The notes under the pieces are model-generated. The model was not told the origin of the DNA and did not search any database. It worked only from the letters and a program-made list of their open reading frames with translations. DNA of 64,000 nt from JAWKVD01 sp041398225. Its GTDB lineage: Bacteria; Pseudomonadota; Alphaproteobacteria; Caulobacterales; Hyphomonadaceae. The translations under genes and the position numbers were made by a program. The stretch covers positions 1 to 64,000 of the forward strand of contig JAWKVD010000005.1 of assembly GCA_041398225.1 (NCBI GenBank). Reading direction: 5' to 3'. This document shows positions 20,019 through 28,347 of this stretch, piece by piece; the stretch's first letter is position 1; every line of letters starts with the position of its first letter.

Positions 20019-21083
20019 GTGCGTCACGCCCTTCTCCTCGCTCTCAGCACGGCCGTCCTGGCCGCGCCGGTCGTCGTCTCGACCGCTGTCGCGCAAGCCG
20101 CGCCCGACGCCTATGTCGCGCCGCGCACCGCCTTCGGCCAACCGGATATCTCCGGCGTGTGGAGCAACGCTTCGCTCACGCCCTTCACCCGCAGCAAGGA
20201 ATATGGTGATCGCCTCGCCTTCACCGAAGCCGAGGTGAAGGAGATGGAGCACGCCGCCGTGCAGGAAGTGATCGACGGCAACAAGCCGACCGATCCGAAC
20301 GCGGGCGCCGAATTCCGTCAGCAAGCCGAAGAAGAGCTTCGTCCTGAATTCCGCGCCGCCGGCGGCGCCGTCGGCGGCTACAACCGCGGCTGGCTCGACC
20401 CGGGCGCGAGCGTCATGCGCGTCAACGGCGAACCGCGCACCTCGGTGCTGACGACGCCCGACGGACAATTCCCCAAGCGTCGCGCCAACGCGACCCCGCC
20501 CAAGCCGACCGGCCCGCGTATCCCGATGGGCTCCTATGAGAGCTATGAGACGCGCTCGCTGGGCGAACGCTGCATCATCGGCTTCGGCCGCAATGGCGGA
20601 CCGCCGATGCTGGCCAACGGCTTCTACAACAACAACTACCAGATCGTTCAGTCGCCGGAGGCGATCGTGATCGAGACGGAGATGAACCACGACGCGCGGA
20701 TCGTCCGCCTCAACGCCAAACACCGCACCGACGATATTCGCCCCTATTTCGGCGACTCCATCGGCTGGTGGGACGGCGACACGCTGGTCGTTGAAACCAC
20801 CAACATCCCGGAAAGCCAGGCCTTCGGCGGCTCCTGGAAGAACCTGAAAGTGACGGAACGCTTCCGCCGCGTCGGCGACGAGCGCCTGTATTACGGCTTC
20901 ACCGTCGAAGATCCGGACCTCTGGGACAAACCGTGGGGCGGCGAATACGAGTTCATTCCGCTGCACGGACCGATCTACGAATACGCCTGCCATGAAGGCA
21001 ACTACGCCCTGCCGGGCATCCTCAGCGGCGGTCGCGCCGTTGAAGACAAGGCGGAGGCCAAGAAGGCGGCCGCGAAGAAGTAG
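20019..21083 (+). CDS. Conserved secreted protein of unknown function
   Basis: A protein of 354 residues with a signal peptide (cleavage probably after A-Q-A or A-Q-A-A near residue 28). The mature part opens with P-D-I-S-G-V-W-S-N and contains G-W-W-D-G-D-T-L-V-V-E-T-T-N, a pattern I know from a widespread family of uncharacterised secreted proteins in Proteobacteria and Acidobacteria. Two cysteines occur (G-E-R-C-I-I and Y-A-C-H-E). The C-terminus is Lys/Ala-rich. GTG is the start, with GGAG ten bases before it. No function can be assigned. It is followed by a clear terminator. Confidence 0.75.
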   Translation: MRHALLLALSTAVLAAPVVVSTAVAQAAPDAYVAPRTAFGQPDISGVWSNASLTPFTRSKEYGDRLAFTEAEVKEMEHAAVQEVIDGNKPTDPNAGAEFRQQAEEELRPEFRAAGGAVGGYNRGWLDPGASVMRVNGEPRTSVLTTPDGQFPKRRANATPPKPTGPRIPMGSYESYETRSLGERCIIGFGRNGGPPMLANGFYNNNYQIVQSPEAIVIETEMNHDARIVRLNAKHRTDDIRPYFGDSIGWWDGDTLVVETTNIPESQAFGGSWKNLKVTERFRRVGDERLYYGFTVEDPDLWDKPWGGEYEFIPLHGPIYEYACHEGNYALPGILSGGRAVEDKAEAKKAAAKK

Positions 21084-21124
21084 GCATCAAGCCGAACAGG
21101 TTGGGCCGAACAGGCTGGAACGGC

Positions 21125-21155
21125 AAAGGGCTCCCCTCACGGGGGGCCCTTTTTC
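21125..21155 (+). terminator. Rho-independent terminator
   Basis: AAAGGGCTCCCC and GGGGGGCCCTTT form a 12-base stem with one G-U wobble around TCAC, ending in a run of T. It lies 41 bases after the secreted-protein gene. Confidence 0.85.
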
Positions 21156-21269
21156 ATGTCGTCCGCCTTGTCGGCATGTGGCGCCGGCATGTGGCGTGGA
21201 ATCGCCAAACCGCTGCTTCCGGATGAAGAAGCTCCGCCGCGCGCCGCGGAGTTTGATCCGGCGTTGCGG

Positions 21270-21590
21270 CTAGTGCTGGCTTTCCGGCGTGGTCACGACC
21301 AGACCGTCGAGGTCTTCGGTGATCTTGATCTGACAGGACAGACGCGAGTTCGACTCGACGTTCTCGGCGAAGTCCAGCATCGACTGCTCCATCGCCGAGG
21401 GCTCGCCCACCTTGTCCATGAAGGCCTGGTCCACATACACGTGGCAGGTCGCGCAGGCGCAGGCGCCGCCGCAGTCCGCGTCGATGCCCGGAATGTTGTT
21501 CTTGATCGCCGTCTCCATGACGGACATGCCGGCCTTGCCCTCGACCGTGCGACGTTCGCCAGAGGCGTCAATGTAGGTGATCTTCGGCAT
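21270..21590 (-). CDS. [2Fe-2S] ferredoxin, adrenodoxin type
   Basis: A protein of 106 residues. Cluster ligands are Cys40, Cys46, Cys49 and Cys86, giving the C-x5-C-x2-C spacing of adrenodoxin/putidaredoxin-type ferredoxins; Cys44 is an extra, non-ligand cysteine. It carries single electrons, most likely from the reductase encoded just upstream in the same direction, 31 bases away. No P450 or Isc gene is adjacent, so the acceptor is unknown. GGAG lies upstream of the ATG. Confidence 0.93.
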   Translation of the reverse strand: MPKITYIDASGERRTVEGKAGMSVMETAIKNNIPGIDADCGGACACATCHVYVDQAFMDKVGEPSAMEQSMLDFAENVESNSRLSCQIKITEDLDGLVVTTPESQH

Positions 21591-21621
21591 GCGCGCTCGC
21601 GCTCCTTCGAAACTGTACCTG

Positions 21622-22869
21622 TCAGGCCGCTCCCGCCGCGCTTGCCCGCGCGAGGATGTCCTTCATGGATATGGATGTATCGGCTAGCTCGCCGGGTGCA
21701 ACACTTGCTGACGCGAGGGTCAGCTTTTTTCCGACAATGAACTCCGGTCCGGAATTCACGGCGTCGACGGCCAGAAGCGTTCCTTCCCTTAGGTAAAACA
21801 CCGCAAACCGCGCGCTTTCCGGATCGCCCCGCACCACGCGCTGGTCGGCTCCGCCGGACAGACCCGCCGTCTGCAGCTTGATTTCATACTGATCCGACCA
21901 GAACCATGGCGTCTCCAGGACCGGCGGCGCAGCGCCCAGCAGCCCCGACGCCGCGATTTTTCCACCCTCGATTGCGTTGTGGACCGACTCCAGCCGCCCC
22001 TCGCGCCCGTAAGGCACGAGCGGACGCCATGCGACGTCGCCTGCGGCGAATACGCCGGGGTGGCTGGTTCGCCCCTCCGCGTCCACCACCACGCCATCGC
22101 CGCAGGTCAGGCCCGCCTCGCGGGCGATTTCCAGATTCGGAGCGACGCCGACGCCCAGCAGCACAAGATCGCACGCGATCAGCTCGCCGTCGGCCATACG
22201 CACGCCTGAAACCGCGCCCGGCCCCTCGAACGTCGCCAGCCGCGCATTGAGGCGAATGTCCACGCCGCGCTCCCGATGAAGCCTCTCATAGAAGGCCGCG
22301 ATTTCCGGACCGGCGACACGCCCCAGAACCTGCGGCGCGGCTTCCAGCACCACCACCTCGGCGCCAAGCTGACGCCCCACCGCAGCCGCTTCGAGACCGA
22401 TATACCCGGCCCCGACCACAACCATGCGCGCGCCTTCCTTGATGACCGGCTTCAACCCGTCGACGTCACGCAATGTCCGCAGCACATGAACGCCCTGGAG
22501 GTCGGCGCCCGGAACCGGAAGGCGTTTGGGACGCGCCCCGGTCGCGATCACCAGCCCGTCCCAGTCCAGCTTGCCGCCATTCCCCAGGTCGACCGTTCGG
22601 GCGTGCAGATCGATCGCGGTCGCTTCGGCTCCCAGCGCCAGATCGATCCGGTGGTCGGCGTAGAAACTCTCCGGCTTCAGCCACAGCCGTTCGGCGTCCA
22701 TCTCCCCCTTGAGATAGGCTTTCGACAGCGGCGGCCGCTGGTAGGGCGGCGCGGGCTCGTCGCCGACGATGCGAATTTCACCTTCATACCCCAACCCGCG
22801 CAGCGAATAGGCCGCCTGCGCGCCCGCCTGCCCGGCGCCAAGGATGACGATCTTGTTCGGGGTCGCCAT
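21622..22869 (-). CDS. NAD(P)H-dependent ferredoxin reductase (FAD)
   Basis: A protein of 415 residues of the putidaredoxin-reductase/BphA4-type family. The first dinucleotide fold is G-A-G-Q-A-G near residue 10 and the second V-G-A-G-Y-I-G-L-E near 150. The FAD motif G-V-F-A-A-G-D-V-A is followed by E-S-V-H-N-A-I-E-G. It passes hydride from NAD(P)H to the [2Fe-2S] ferredoxin encoded next. The ATG at 22869 has GGAG before it. The in-frame extension up to 23190 overlaps divergent tsaE and is rejected. Confidence 0.92.
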   Translation of the reverse strand: MATPNKIVILGAGQAGAQAAYSLRGLGYEGEIRIVGDEPAPPYQRPPLSKAYLKGEMDAERLWLKPESFYADHRIDLALGAEATAIDLHARTVDLGNGGKLDWDGLVIATGARPKRLPVPGADLQGVHVLRTLRDVDGLKPVIKEGARMVVVGAGYIGLEAAAVGRQLGAEVVVLEAAPQVLGRVAGPEIAAFYERLHRERGVDIRLNARLATFEGPGAVSGVRMADGELIACDLVLLGVGVAPNLEIAREAGLTCGDGVVVDAEGRTSHPGVFAAGDVAWRPLVPYGREGRLESVHNAIEGGKIAASGLLGAAPPVLETPWFWSDQYEIKLQTAGLSGGADQRVVRGDPESARFAVFYLREGTLLAVDAVNSGPEFIVGKKLTLASASVAPGELADTSISMKDILARASAAGAA

Positions 22870-22990
22870 GATGTTCTCCACTTCCATGTATAGCCGCTCT
22901 GCGAAGCGCACGGCGCCTCCGCCATGAACCTTCCGAAAGGCGCTGTCGCCTAGCATTGCCATCCCGGACCGCGCCCGGCAAACCACACAA

Positions 22991-23464
22991 ATGGACGCTG
23001 CCTCCCTGACGGTCTCCCTGCCGGACGAAACCGCGACCGCCGCACTGGGCGCGCGCCTCGCCGCCGCGTGCCGGCCGGGCGATCTGATAACGCTGGAAGG
23101 CGATCTCGGCGCGGGGAAGACGACGCTGGCGCGGGCCCTCATCCAGACCCTGGCGGGCGCCGCGATCGAGGTCCCCAGCCCCACCTTCACCCTCGTCCAG
23201 ACATATCCGCTGCCCGATCTGACCGTCTGGCATTTCGATCTCTATCGGCTGGAAGATCCCGGAGAGGTCCGCGAACTGGGGTTCGAGGAAGCTGTGGATG
23301 GCCTTGCGCTGGTCGAATGGCCCGACCGCCTGGGCGCCAGGCTGCCCAGCGCCCGCCTGGAAGTTCGGTTATCCTCCGACGGCGACGGGCGAATCGCTCG
23401 TCTTGTGGACCATGACGACTGGAAGAGACGCATCGATGACGAATGGGTCGCGGCAGGGGGCTAA
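22991..23464 (+). CDS. tsaE: tRNA N6-threonylcarbamoyladenosine biosynthesis ATPase TsaE
   Basis: A protein of 157 residues with Walker A G-D-L-G-A-G-K-T at 37-44, S-P-T-F-T-L-V, H-F-D-L-Y-R and the E-W-P-D-R motif, all hallmarks of TsaE (YjeE). The ATPase works with TsaB and TsaD to make t6A37 in tRNAs that read ANN codons. It opens a co-directional run in which amgK overlaps its end by 29 bases. The gene is divergent from the ferredoxin reductase, with 121 bases between them. Confidence 0.95.
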   Translation: MDAASLTVSLPDETATAALGARLAAACRPGDLITLEGDLGAGKTTLARALIQTLAGAAIEVPSPTFTLVQTYPLPDLTVWHFDLYRLEDPGEVRELGFEEAVDGLALVEWPDRLGARLPSARLEVRLSSDGDGRIARLVDHDDWKRRIDDEWVAAGG

Positions 23465-24554
23465 CCCCGGCGCAAATCTGCGGGAGGTCGAGATCGTCGA
23501 CTTCCTGTCCCGCTCGGGCTGGGGCGACGCCCAGCGTCATCCGCTGAACGCGGATGCGTCCACGCGCCGTTACGAACGTCTGCGCCGCAAGACGGAAACC
23601 GTCATGCTGATGGATGCGCCGCCGCTTGAAAGCGCGCCCTGCCCGCCCGCCGCCAGCGACGATGAACGCCTGTCGATGGGTTGGAACGCCATCTCGCGTC
23701 TCGCGGCGTCGCGCGTCGAAGCCTTCGCCGCCGTCGCCGGTCATCTGAAAGCGCTCGGACTGACCGCCCCCGGCATTCTCGCTATGGACGCGCCGAGCGG
23801 TCTCGCCATCGTTGAGGATCTTGGCGACGCCCTGTTCGCACGCGTCATCGAGCAGGGTCAGGACGAAACCGCTCTCTACGCCGCGGCCGGCGACGTGCTG
23901 GCGGCCGTCCACCGCGCCCCTGCGCCGCCCCTGCTTCCCTATCGCGGCGGTGAATGGCCCGTTCTGGATTACGACCACCTCGCCCTGTCCGCGAATGTCG
24001 ATCTGTTCGCCGAATGGATGCCCAAGCGCGATCTCGACGTGCGCATGACCCATGTTCAGCTGATGCGCTGGGAACGCGTGCGCGAGAACATGATCGCGCT
24101 GACCGAAAGCTGGCCCCGCGCCCTGATCCTGCGCGACACCCACGCGGAGAACCTGCTCTGGCTGCCCAACCGCGACGGCCTCGCCCGCGTCGGCCTGCTC
24201 GACTTCCAGGACGCGGTGATGGGTTGGGGCGAATGGGACATGTCGATGCTGATCCACGACGCCCGCCGCGACGTCTCGCCGGCCGCGCGCGCCGCCGCCG
24301 TGCGGGCATGGCTGGACGGCATGGGCGTCTCCCAGTCCGACTTCGATGAACGCATCGCCGTTCTTGGAGCCATGAACATCATGCGGATCATGGGCATCTT
24401 CGCCCGGCTGGTGGTCCGTGACGGCAAGCCTCGCTACGACCAGTTCCAGCCGCGCCTGCGCAAACTTCTGGGCGAGCAGCTGCGCCACCCCTCGCTGTCC
24501 GAAGCGCAGGACTTCGTGAAGGCCGTCGCCCCCCATCTGCTCGGAGACGCGTGA
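23436..24554 (+). CDS. amgK: N-acetylmuramate/N-acetylglucosamine kinase AmgK
   Basis: A protein of 372 residues with an aminoglycoside-phosphotransferase fold. The catalytic loop is L-I-L-R-D-T-H-A-E-N-L-L-W and the metal-binding aspartate lies in G-L-L-D-F-Q-D-A. Immediate overlap with murU identifies it as AmgK, which phosphorylates MurNAc at C1 in the route that bypasses de novo UDP-MurNAc synthesis during peptidoglycan recycling. An in-frame upstream start at 23298 lies deep in tsaE and lacks conservation. The stop overlaps the murU start. Confidence 0.9.
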   Translation: MTNGSRQGANPGANLREVEIVDFLSRSGWGDAQRHPLNADASTRRYERLRRKTETVMLMDAPPLESAPCPPAASDDERLSMGWNAISRLAASRVEAFAAVAGHLKALGLTAPGILAMDAPSGLAIVEDLGDALFARVIEQGQDETALYAAAGDVLAAVHRAPAPPLLPYRGGEWPVLDYDHLALSANVDLFAEWMPKRDLDVRMTHVQLMRWERVRENMIALTESWPRALILRDTHAENLLWLPNRDGLARVGLLDFQDAVMGWGEWDMSMLIHDARRDVSPAARAAAVRAWLDGMGVSQSDFDERIAVLGAMNIMRIMGIFARLVVRDGKPRYDQFQPRLRKLLGEQLRHPSLSEAQDFVKAVAPHLLGDA

Positions 24555-25276
24555 TGCGGATCCGAACCGCGATGCTGTTGTCCGCCGGCCTCGGCACGCG
24601 CATGCGTCCGCTGACCGACAACCGCCCAAAACCCCTGATCGAGGTCGCGGGACGCACCCTGCTCGACCGCGTGCTGGACAAGCTGGTCGACCAGGGCGTC
24701 GAACGCGCGGTGGTCAACGTGCACTACCTCGCCGACCAGGTTGAAGCGCATCTCGCATCCCGGAGCGACATGGAGATCCTGATCTCCGACGAACGCGAAC
24801 TGCTTCTGGAAACCGGCGGCGGCGTGATCAACGCCCTGCCCCTTCTCGGCGACGACCCGTTTTTCGTCGTCAACACCGACGTCACCTGGGCCACGGCGGG
24901 CGACGACACCTTCCGTCAGATGGCCGACGCCTACGATCCCGGCCGGATGCGCGCCCTGCTTCTGCTCGCCGACATGAACCGCACGCTGGGCTTCCGAGGA
25001 CCGGGAGACTTCTTCCTCGCGCCGGACAACCAGCTTGAACGGCGCGGCGAACGCCCCCGCGCGCCCTACGTCTTCGCGGGCACGCACATCACGCACGCCG
25101 ACCTGCTGCGCGGCTACAAGACCGAACCGTTCTCGGCCAACCTCTACTGGAACGCTTTCGCAAACGAGGCCGGCCTGTTCGGTCATGTGATGTCGCCGTT
25201 CTGGATGCATGTCGGCGATCCCGTCGCCCGCGACGAAGCCGAAGCGCGCCTGCGCGAGCTGGAGCCGGAACGCTGA
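24554..25276 (+). CDS. murU: N-acetylmuramate alpha-1-phosphate uridylyltransferase MurU
   Basis: A protein of 240 residues of the nucleotidyltransferase family. The N-terminus A-M-L-L-S-A-G-L-G-T-R-M-R-P-L-T-D-N binds the nucleotide and P-K-P-L-I-E-V-A-G contributes the catalytic lysine. V-V-N-T-D-V holds the metal-binding aspartate. It converts MurNAc-1-phosphate from AmgK to UDP-MurNAc. The ATG shares its first base with the amgK stop (TGATG), a sign of coupled translation. Without the amgK neighbour it could be read as mannose-1-phosphate guanylyltransferase; context favours MurU. Confidence 0.9.
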   Translation: MRIRTAMLLSAGLGTRMRPLTDNRPKPLIEVAGRTLLDRVLDKLVDQGVERAVVNVHYLADQVEAHLASRSDMEILISDERELLLETGGGVINALPLLGDDPFFVVNTDVTWATAGDDTFRQMADAYDPGRMRALLLLADMNRTLGFRGPGDFFLAPDNQLERRGERPRAPYVFAGTHITHADLLRGYKTEPFSANLYWNAFANEAGLFGHVMSPFWMHVGDPVARDEAEARLRELEPER

Positions 25277-28200
25277 CCGGCGCGGGGGGGATATTCGACG
25301 GGAGCGGCGCTCGCCTGTTCACCCTTCCGCCTTCCGCGGCCTTTCTGGACGAGGTCGCGCGCGTCCTGATCGAAACGACCGGCGCGAAGGAACGCCCGGA
25401 AGCCCTCGCCGACGCACAGATCTTCACACCGAACCGGCGCGCCGCGCGCTCCCTTGCGCTCGCACTTCATCATCGGCTTGAGCGCGCGCTGATCGCGCCC
25501 GACATCCGCACCCTCGGCGATGTCGACGACGACGCGGGCGCGGGCGCATTCGGGGCCGAAGGTCTCGACCTGCCGGCCGAACTGCCAGCCGCCAGCCGGC
25601 GCGGCGCGCTCGCGCGCCTCATTCAGGCCTGGCGCACCCGTCAGGGCGAACCGTCCTTGCCGCCCGCCTCGGCCCTCGCCGCAGCGGACGAACTGGCCGC
25701 CCTGCTCGATCAGTCGGCCGTCGCTGATCGTGTCGACTGGTCGAAACTCGAAGACCCCGAACTTGGCGCTCAGCTTGCCGAACACTGGAGCATCTCGCTC
25801 GAATTCCTGCGCATCGTCACCCGCGCCTGGCCGGAGCACCTGCGGGAGCACGACGCGCTCGATCCGCTGATGCGCCGCCGCCGCGCCGCAGAAGCTCTGG
25901 CGGACCGCTGGGAGACGGACAGGCCCGGCCACCCCGTTCTCATTCTCGGATCGACCGGCGCCACAGCCGCCTCGCGCCGCCTGATGCGCGCCGCGCTGGC
26001 GCTCCCGAAAGGCGCGATCGTCCTGCCGGGCTTCGACACCGACCTCGACGGGGCTGGCTGGAAAGCCGTGAAGAAAGCGCCGAGCCATCCCCAGTTCGCC
26101 CTCTGGCGAACCGTTGCGAGCCTCGACCTGTCGCCGGCCGATGTCCGCCTGTGGCCCGGTTCAAATGAAAGCGACCAACAGCTCGCTCGCCGCCGTCTCG
26201 TCAACGAGGCGCTTGCCCCGGCCGGCGCCACCAGCGGCTGGAACGAGCGCCTCAAGCGTCTCGCGACGCCGGGCTCGGCCAGCGAACTGGTTACCCGTGG
26301 CCTGTCCGGCGTTCGCCTTGTCGAAGCGGAAGATGAAAACGACGAAGCGCTGGCGGCCGCCTTGCTGCTTCGCGAAACGCTGGAGACGCCCCAAGCCACC
26401 GCCGCGCTGGTGACGCCCGACGCCGGCCTCGGACGGCGTGTCGCCGCCATTCTCGAGCGCTGGTCCATCGACATCGCGCCGTCCGCCGGCGTGCCGCTCA
26501 ACCGCACCGAACCCGGCGGCTTCCTGCTTCTGCTGTCGCGCTGGGCGCTCGATCCGGCCGACCCGGTGCTGCTGCTCGCGGTTCTCAAGCATCCGCTTAC
26601 GGCTCTGCGTCGCACGCGGACCGACCTCGACACGCTTGTCTCCGCGCTCGAACGCGCCGCCCTGCGCGGCCCGCGAATGGACCGCGCCCTCGACGATCTG
26701 CCCGTTCGTCTCGGAAAAATCGAGGCGAATACCGATGATCGCGCTGATGCCCGCCTGCGCGCGCGCCTCGCCGGGATCGCGCAGCCGCTGGTCGGCGATC
26801 TCGTGCGGGTCCTGCGCGACGTCACGCCCGCATTCGCCCCGGATATGCTGGACGGACGCCCTGCGGCCGAAGCCCTTGTCGAGCTGGCGCACGCGATCGC
26901 GGCCTCGCCGGACGATCCTGACGGAACCCGCATCTGGGCGGGTCGCGCAGGCGCGGCGGCGGGCAAATACCTCGAACAACTGGCGCAACTCACCGCAGAG
27001 ATGGGCGGCGTCGACCGCGAGGCATGGCCCGACTTCGCCGAAGCCATCGCGCGCGAAACCACCGCCCCGCCCGACGCTCCGGAGCATCCGCGCATCGCGA
27101 TATGGGGACCGCTCGAAGCGCGCAGCCAGCACCGTCACCGCATGATACTCGCCGGACTGAACGAGGGAGCCTGGCCGCGCCTTGCGCCCGCGGACAGCTT
27201 CCTCAACCGCAAGCTGCGCGAGACGATCGGGCTCAACGACCCGGACGAACTGGTCGGCCTCGCCGCGCATGACTTCGCCGAACTCGCCAACGCGCCGGAG
27301 GTGATCCTGCTGCGCGCCCGCCGCGTCGCCGACAAGCCCGCCGTCGCCTCGCGCTGGGTCTGGCGGCTGCGCACGCTCGCCGCCGGCGGCCTTGGAGATG
27401 CGCAATCGGCGGAAGACCTTCTGGCGCCGGAGGCCGGCCACAACCCGATCGCCTGGGCGCACGCGCTGCGCGCCGCCGAAGCTGCGCCCGCCATGAAGCC
27501 GCCGAAACCCAGGCCCGCCCCGGAGCTTCGCAATCTCGGCCGCTTCTCGCCAAGCCGCACCGCGACGCTGATCCGCGATCCTTACGCGGACTTCGGCGGT
27601 CGCATCCTTCGGTTGACCAAATTCCGCCGCGTCGGAGAAGACCTTGATGCGCGCGAGCGCGGCACCGCCGTTCACGAAGCCATCGAAACGCTGGAGAAGA
27701 CCGGAGGCGATCTCGAAAAGCTGATCGTTGAAAACCTGATCGCTGCGGGCGCCTCCGAGGATCTCATCGAACTTGAGAAGCCGCTCTGGCTGCGCGCCGC
27801 CAACATCTATCTCGATTGGCTGAACGGCCGCGCCGATCGCCGCCGCGAGGTCCAGACCGAGAAGACGGCGACGCATGTCTTCGACACCCCGGCAGGTCCC
27901 GTGGAGCTTTCGGCCACCGCCGACCGGATCGAGCGCCTCTCGGACGGTACGCTCGCCATCATCGACTTCAAGACCGGCACGCCCGCCTCGGCCAAACAGG
28001 TCCAGTCCGGACTTGAGCCCCAGCTGGCGCTGGAGGCCGCGATCGCCGCGCGCCAATCTTTCGGCGACCTCGAACCGGGGCCCACCTCCGAACTGATCTA
28101 TTTCCAGTTCAGCACCTCGCGCGCCGTGATGAGAGACAAGAACGGCCTGCCGCTCGAGTTCAAGGACGCGACCACCATGGAGGTCGCCGAGGAAGCGTTC

Positions 28201-28347
28201 GAGGGGCTGACTAAGCTCATCGCGCAATACGCCAGGGCCGATACGCCCTACCTGTCGAAACCGCGCGCGAAGTTCGTGTCGAAGTCGGATGATTTCGACC
28301 GCCTCGCCCGCCGCGCCGAATGGTCCGTCGAGGAGGGCGAGGAGTGA
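25273..28347 (+). CDS. addB: Double-strand break repair protein AddB (start codon unclear)
   Basis: About 1,020 residues, the AddB half of the AddAB helicase-nuclease that processes DNA ends for RecA. The N-terminus L-F-T-L-P-P-S-A-A-F-L-D-E-V and the C-terminal RecB-like nuclease (R-G-T-A-V-H-E-A-I-E; L-S-A-T-A-D-R-I-E-R; I-I-D-F-K-T-G-T) are typical. The conserved N-terminus is translated from about 25,300, yet no ATG, GTG or TTG occurs in frame between the upstream stop near 25,036 and TTG 25657. CTG 25273, with GGAG eight bases upstream, is a possible start; ATA 25291 is another. A run of seven G at 25284-25290 makes a sequencing slip possible. It overlaps murU and addA. Confidence 0.92.
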   Translation: MTGAGGIFDGSGARLFTLPPSAAFLDEVARVLIETTGAKERPEALADAQIFTPNRRAARSLALALHHRLERALIAPDIRTLGDVDDDAGAGAFGAEGLDLPAELPAASRRGALARLIQAWRTRQGEPSLPPASALAAADELAALLDQSAVADRVDWSKLEDPELGAQLAEHWSISLEFLRIVTRAWPEHLREHDALDPLMRRRRAAEALADRWETDRPGHPVLILGSTGATAASRRLMRAALALPKGAIVLPGFDTDLDGAGWKAVKKAPSHPQFALWRTVASLDLSPADVRLWPGSNESDQQLARRRLVNEALAPAGATSGWNERLKRLATPGSASELVTRGLSGVRLVEAEDENDEALAAALLLRETLETPQATAALVTPDAGLGRRVAAILERWSIDIAPSAGVPLNRTEPGGFLLLLSRWALDPADPVLLLAVLKHPLTALRRTRTDLDTLVSALERAALRGPRMDRALDDLPVRLGKIEANTDDRADARLRARLAGIAQPLVGDLVRVLRDVTPAFAPDMLDGRPAAEALVELAHAIAASPDDPDGTRIWAGRAGAAAGKYLEQLAQLTAEMGGVDREAWPDFAEAIARETTAPPDAPEHPRIAIWGPLEARSQHRHRMILAGLNEGAWPRLAPADSFLNRKLRETIGLNDPDELVGLAAHDFAELANAPEVILLRARRVADKPAVASRWVWRLRTLAAGGLGDAQSAEDLLAPEAGHNPIAWAHALRAAEAAPAMKPPKPRPAPELRNLGRFSPSRTATLIRDPYADFGGRILRLTKFRRVGEDLDARERGTAVHEAIETLEKTGGDLEKLIVENLIAAGASEDLIELEKPLWLRAANIYLDWLNGRADRRREVQTEKTATHVFDTPAGPVELSATADRIERLSDGTLAIIDFKTGTPASAKQVQSGLEPQLALEAAIAARQSFGDLEPGPTSELIYFQFSTSRAVMRDKNGLPLEFKDATTMEVAEEAFEGLTKLIAQYARADTPYLSKPRAKFVSKSDDFDRLARRAEWSVEEGEE

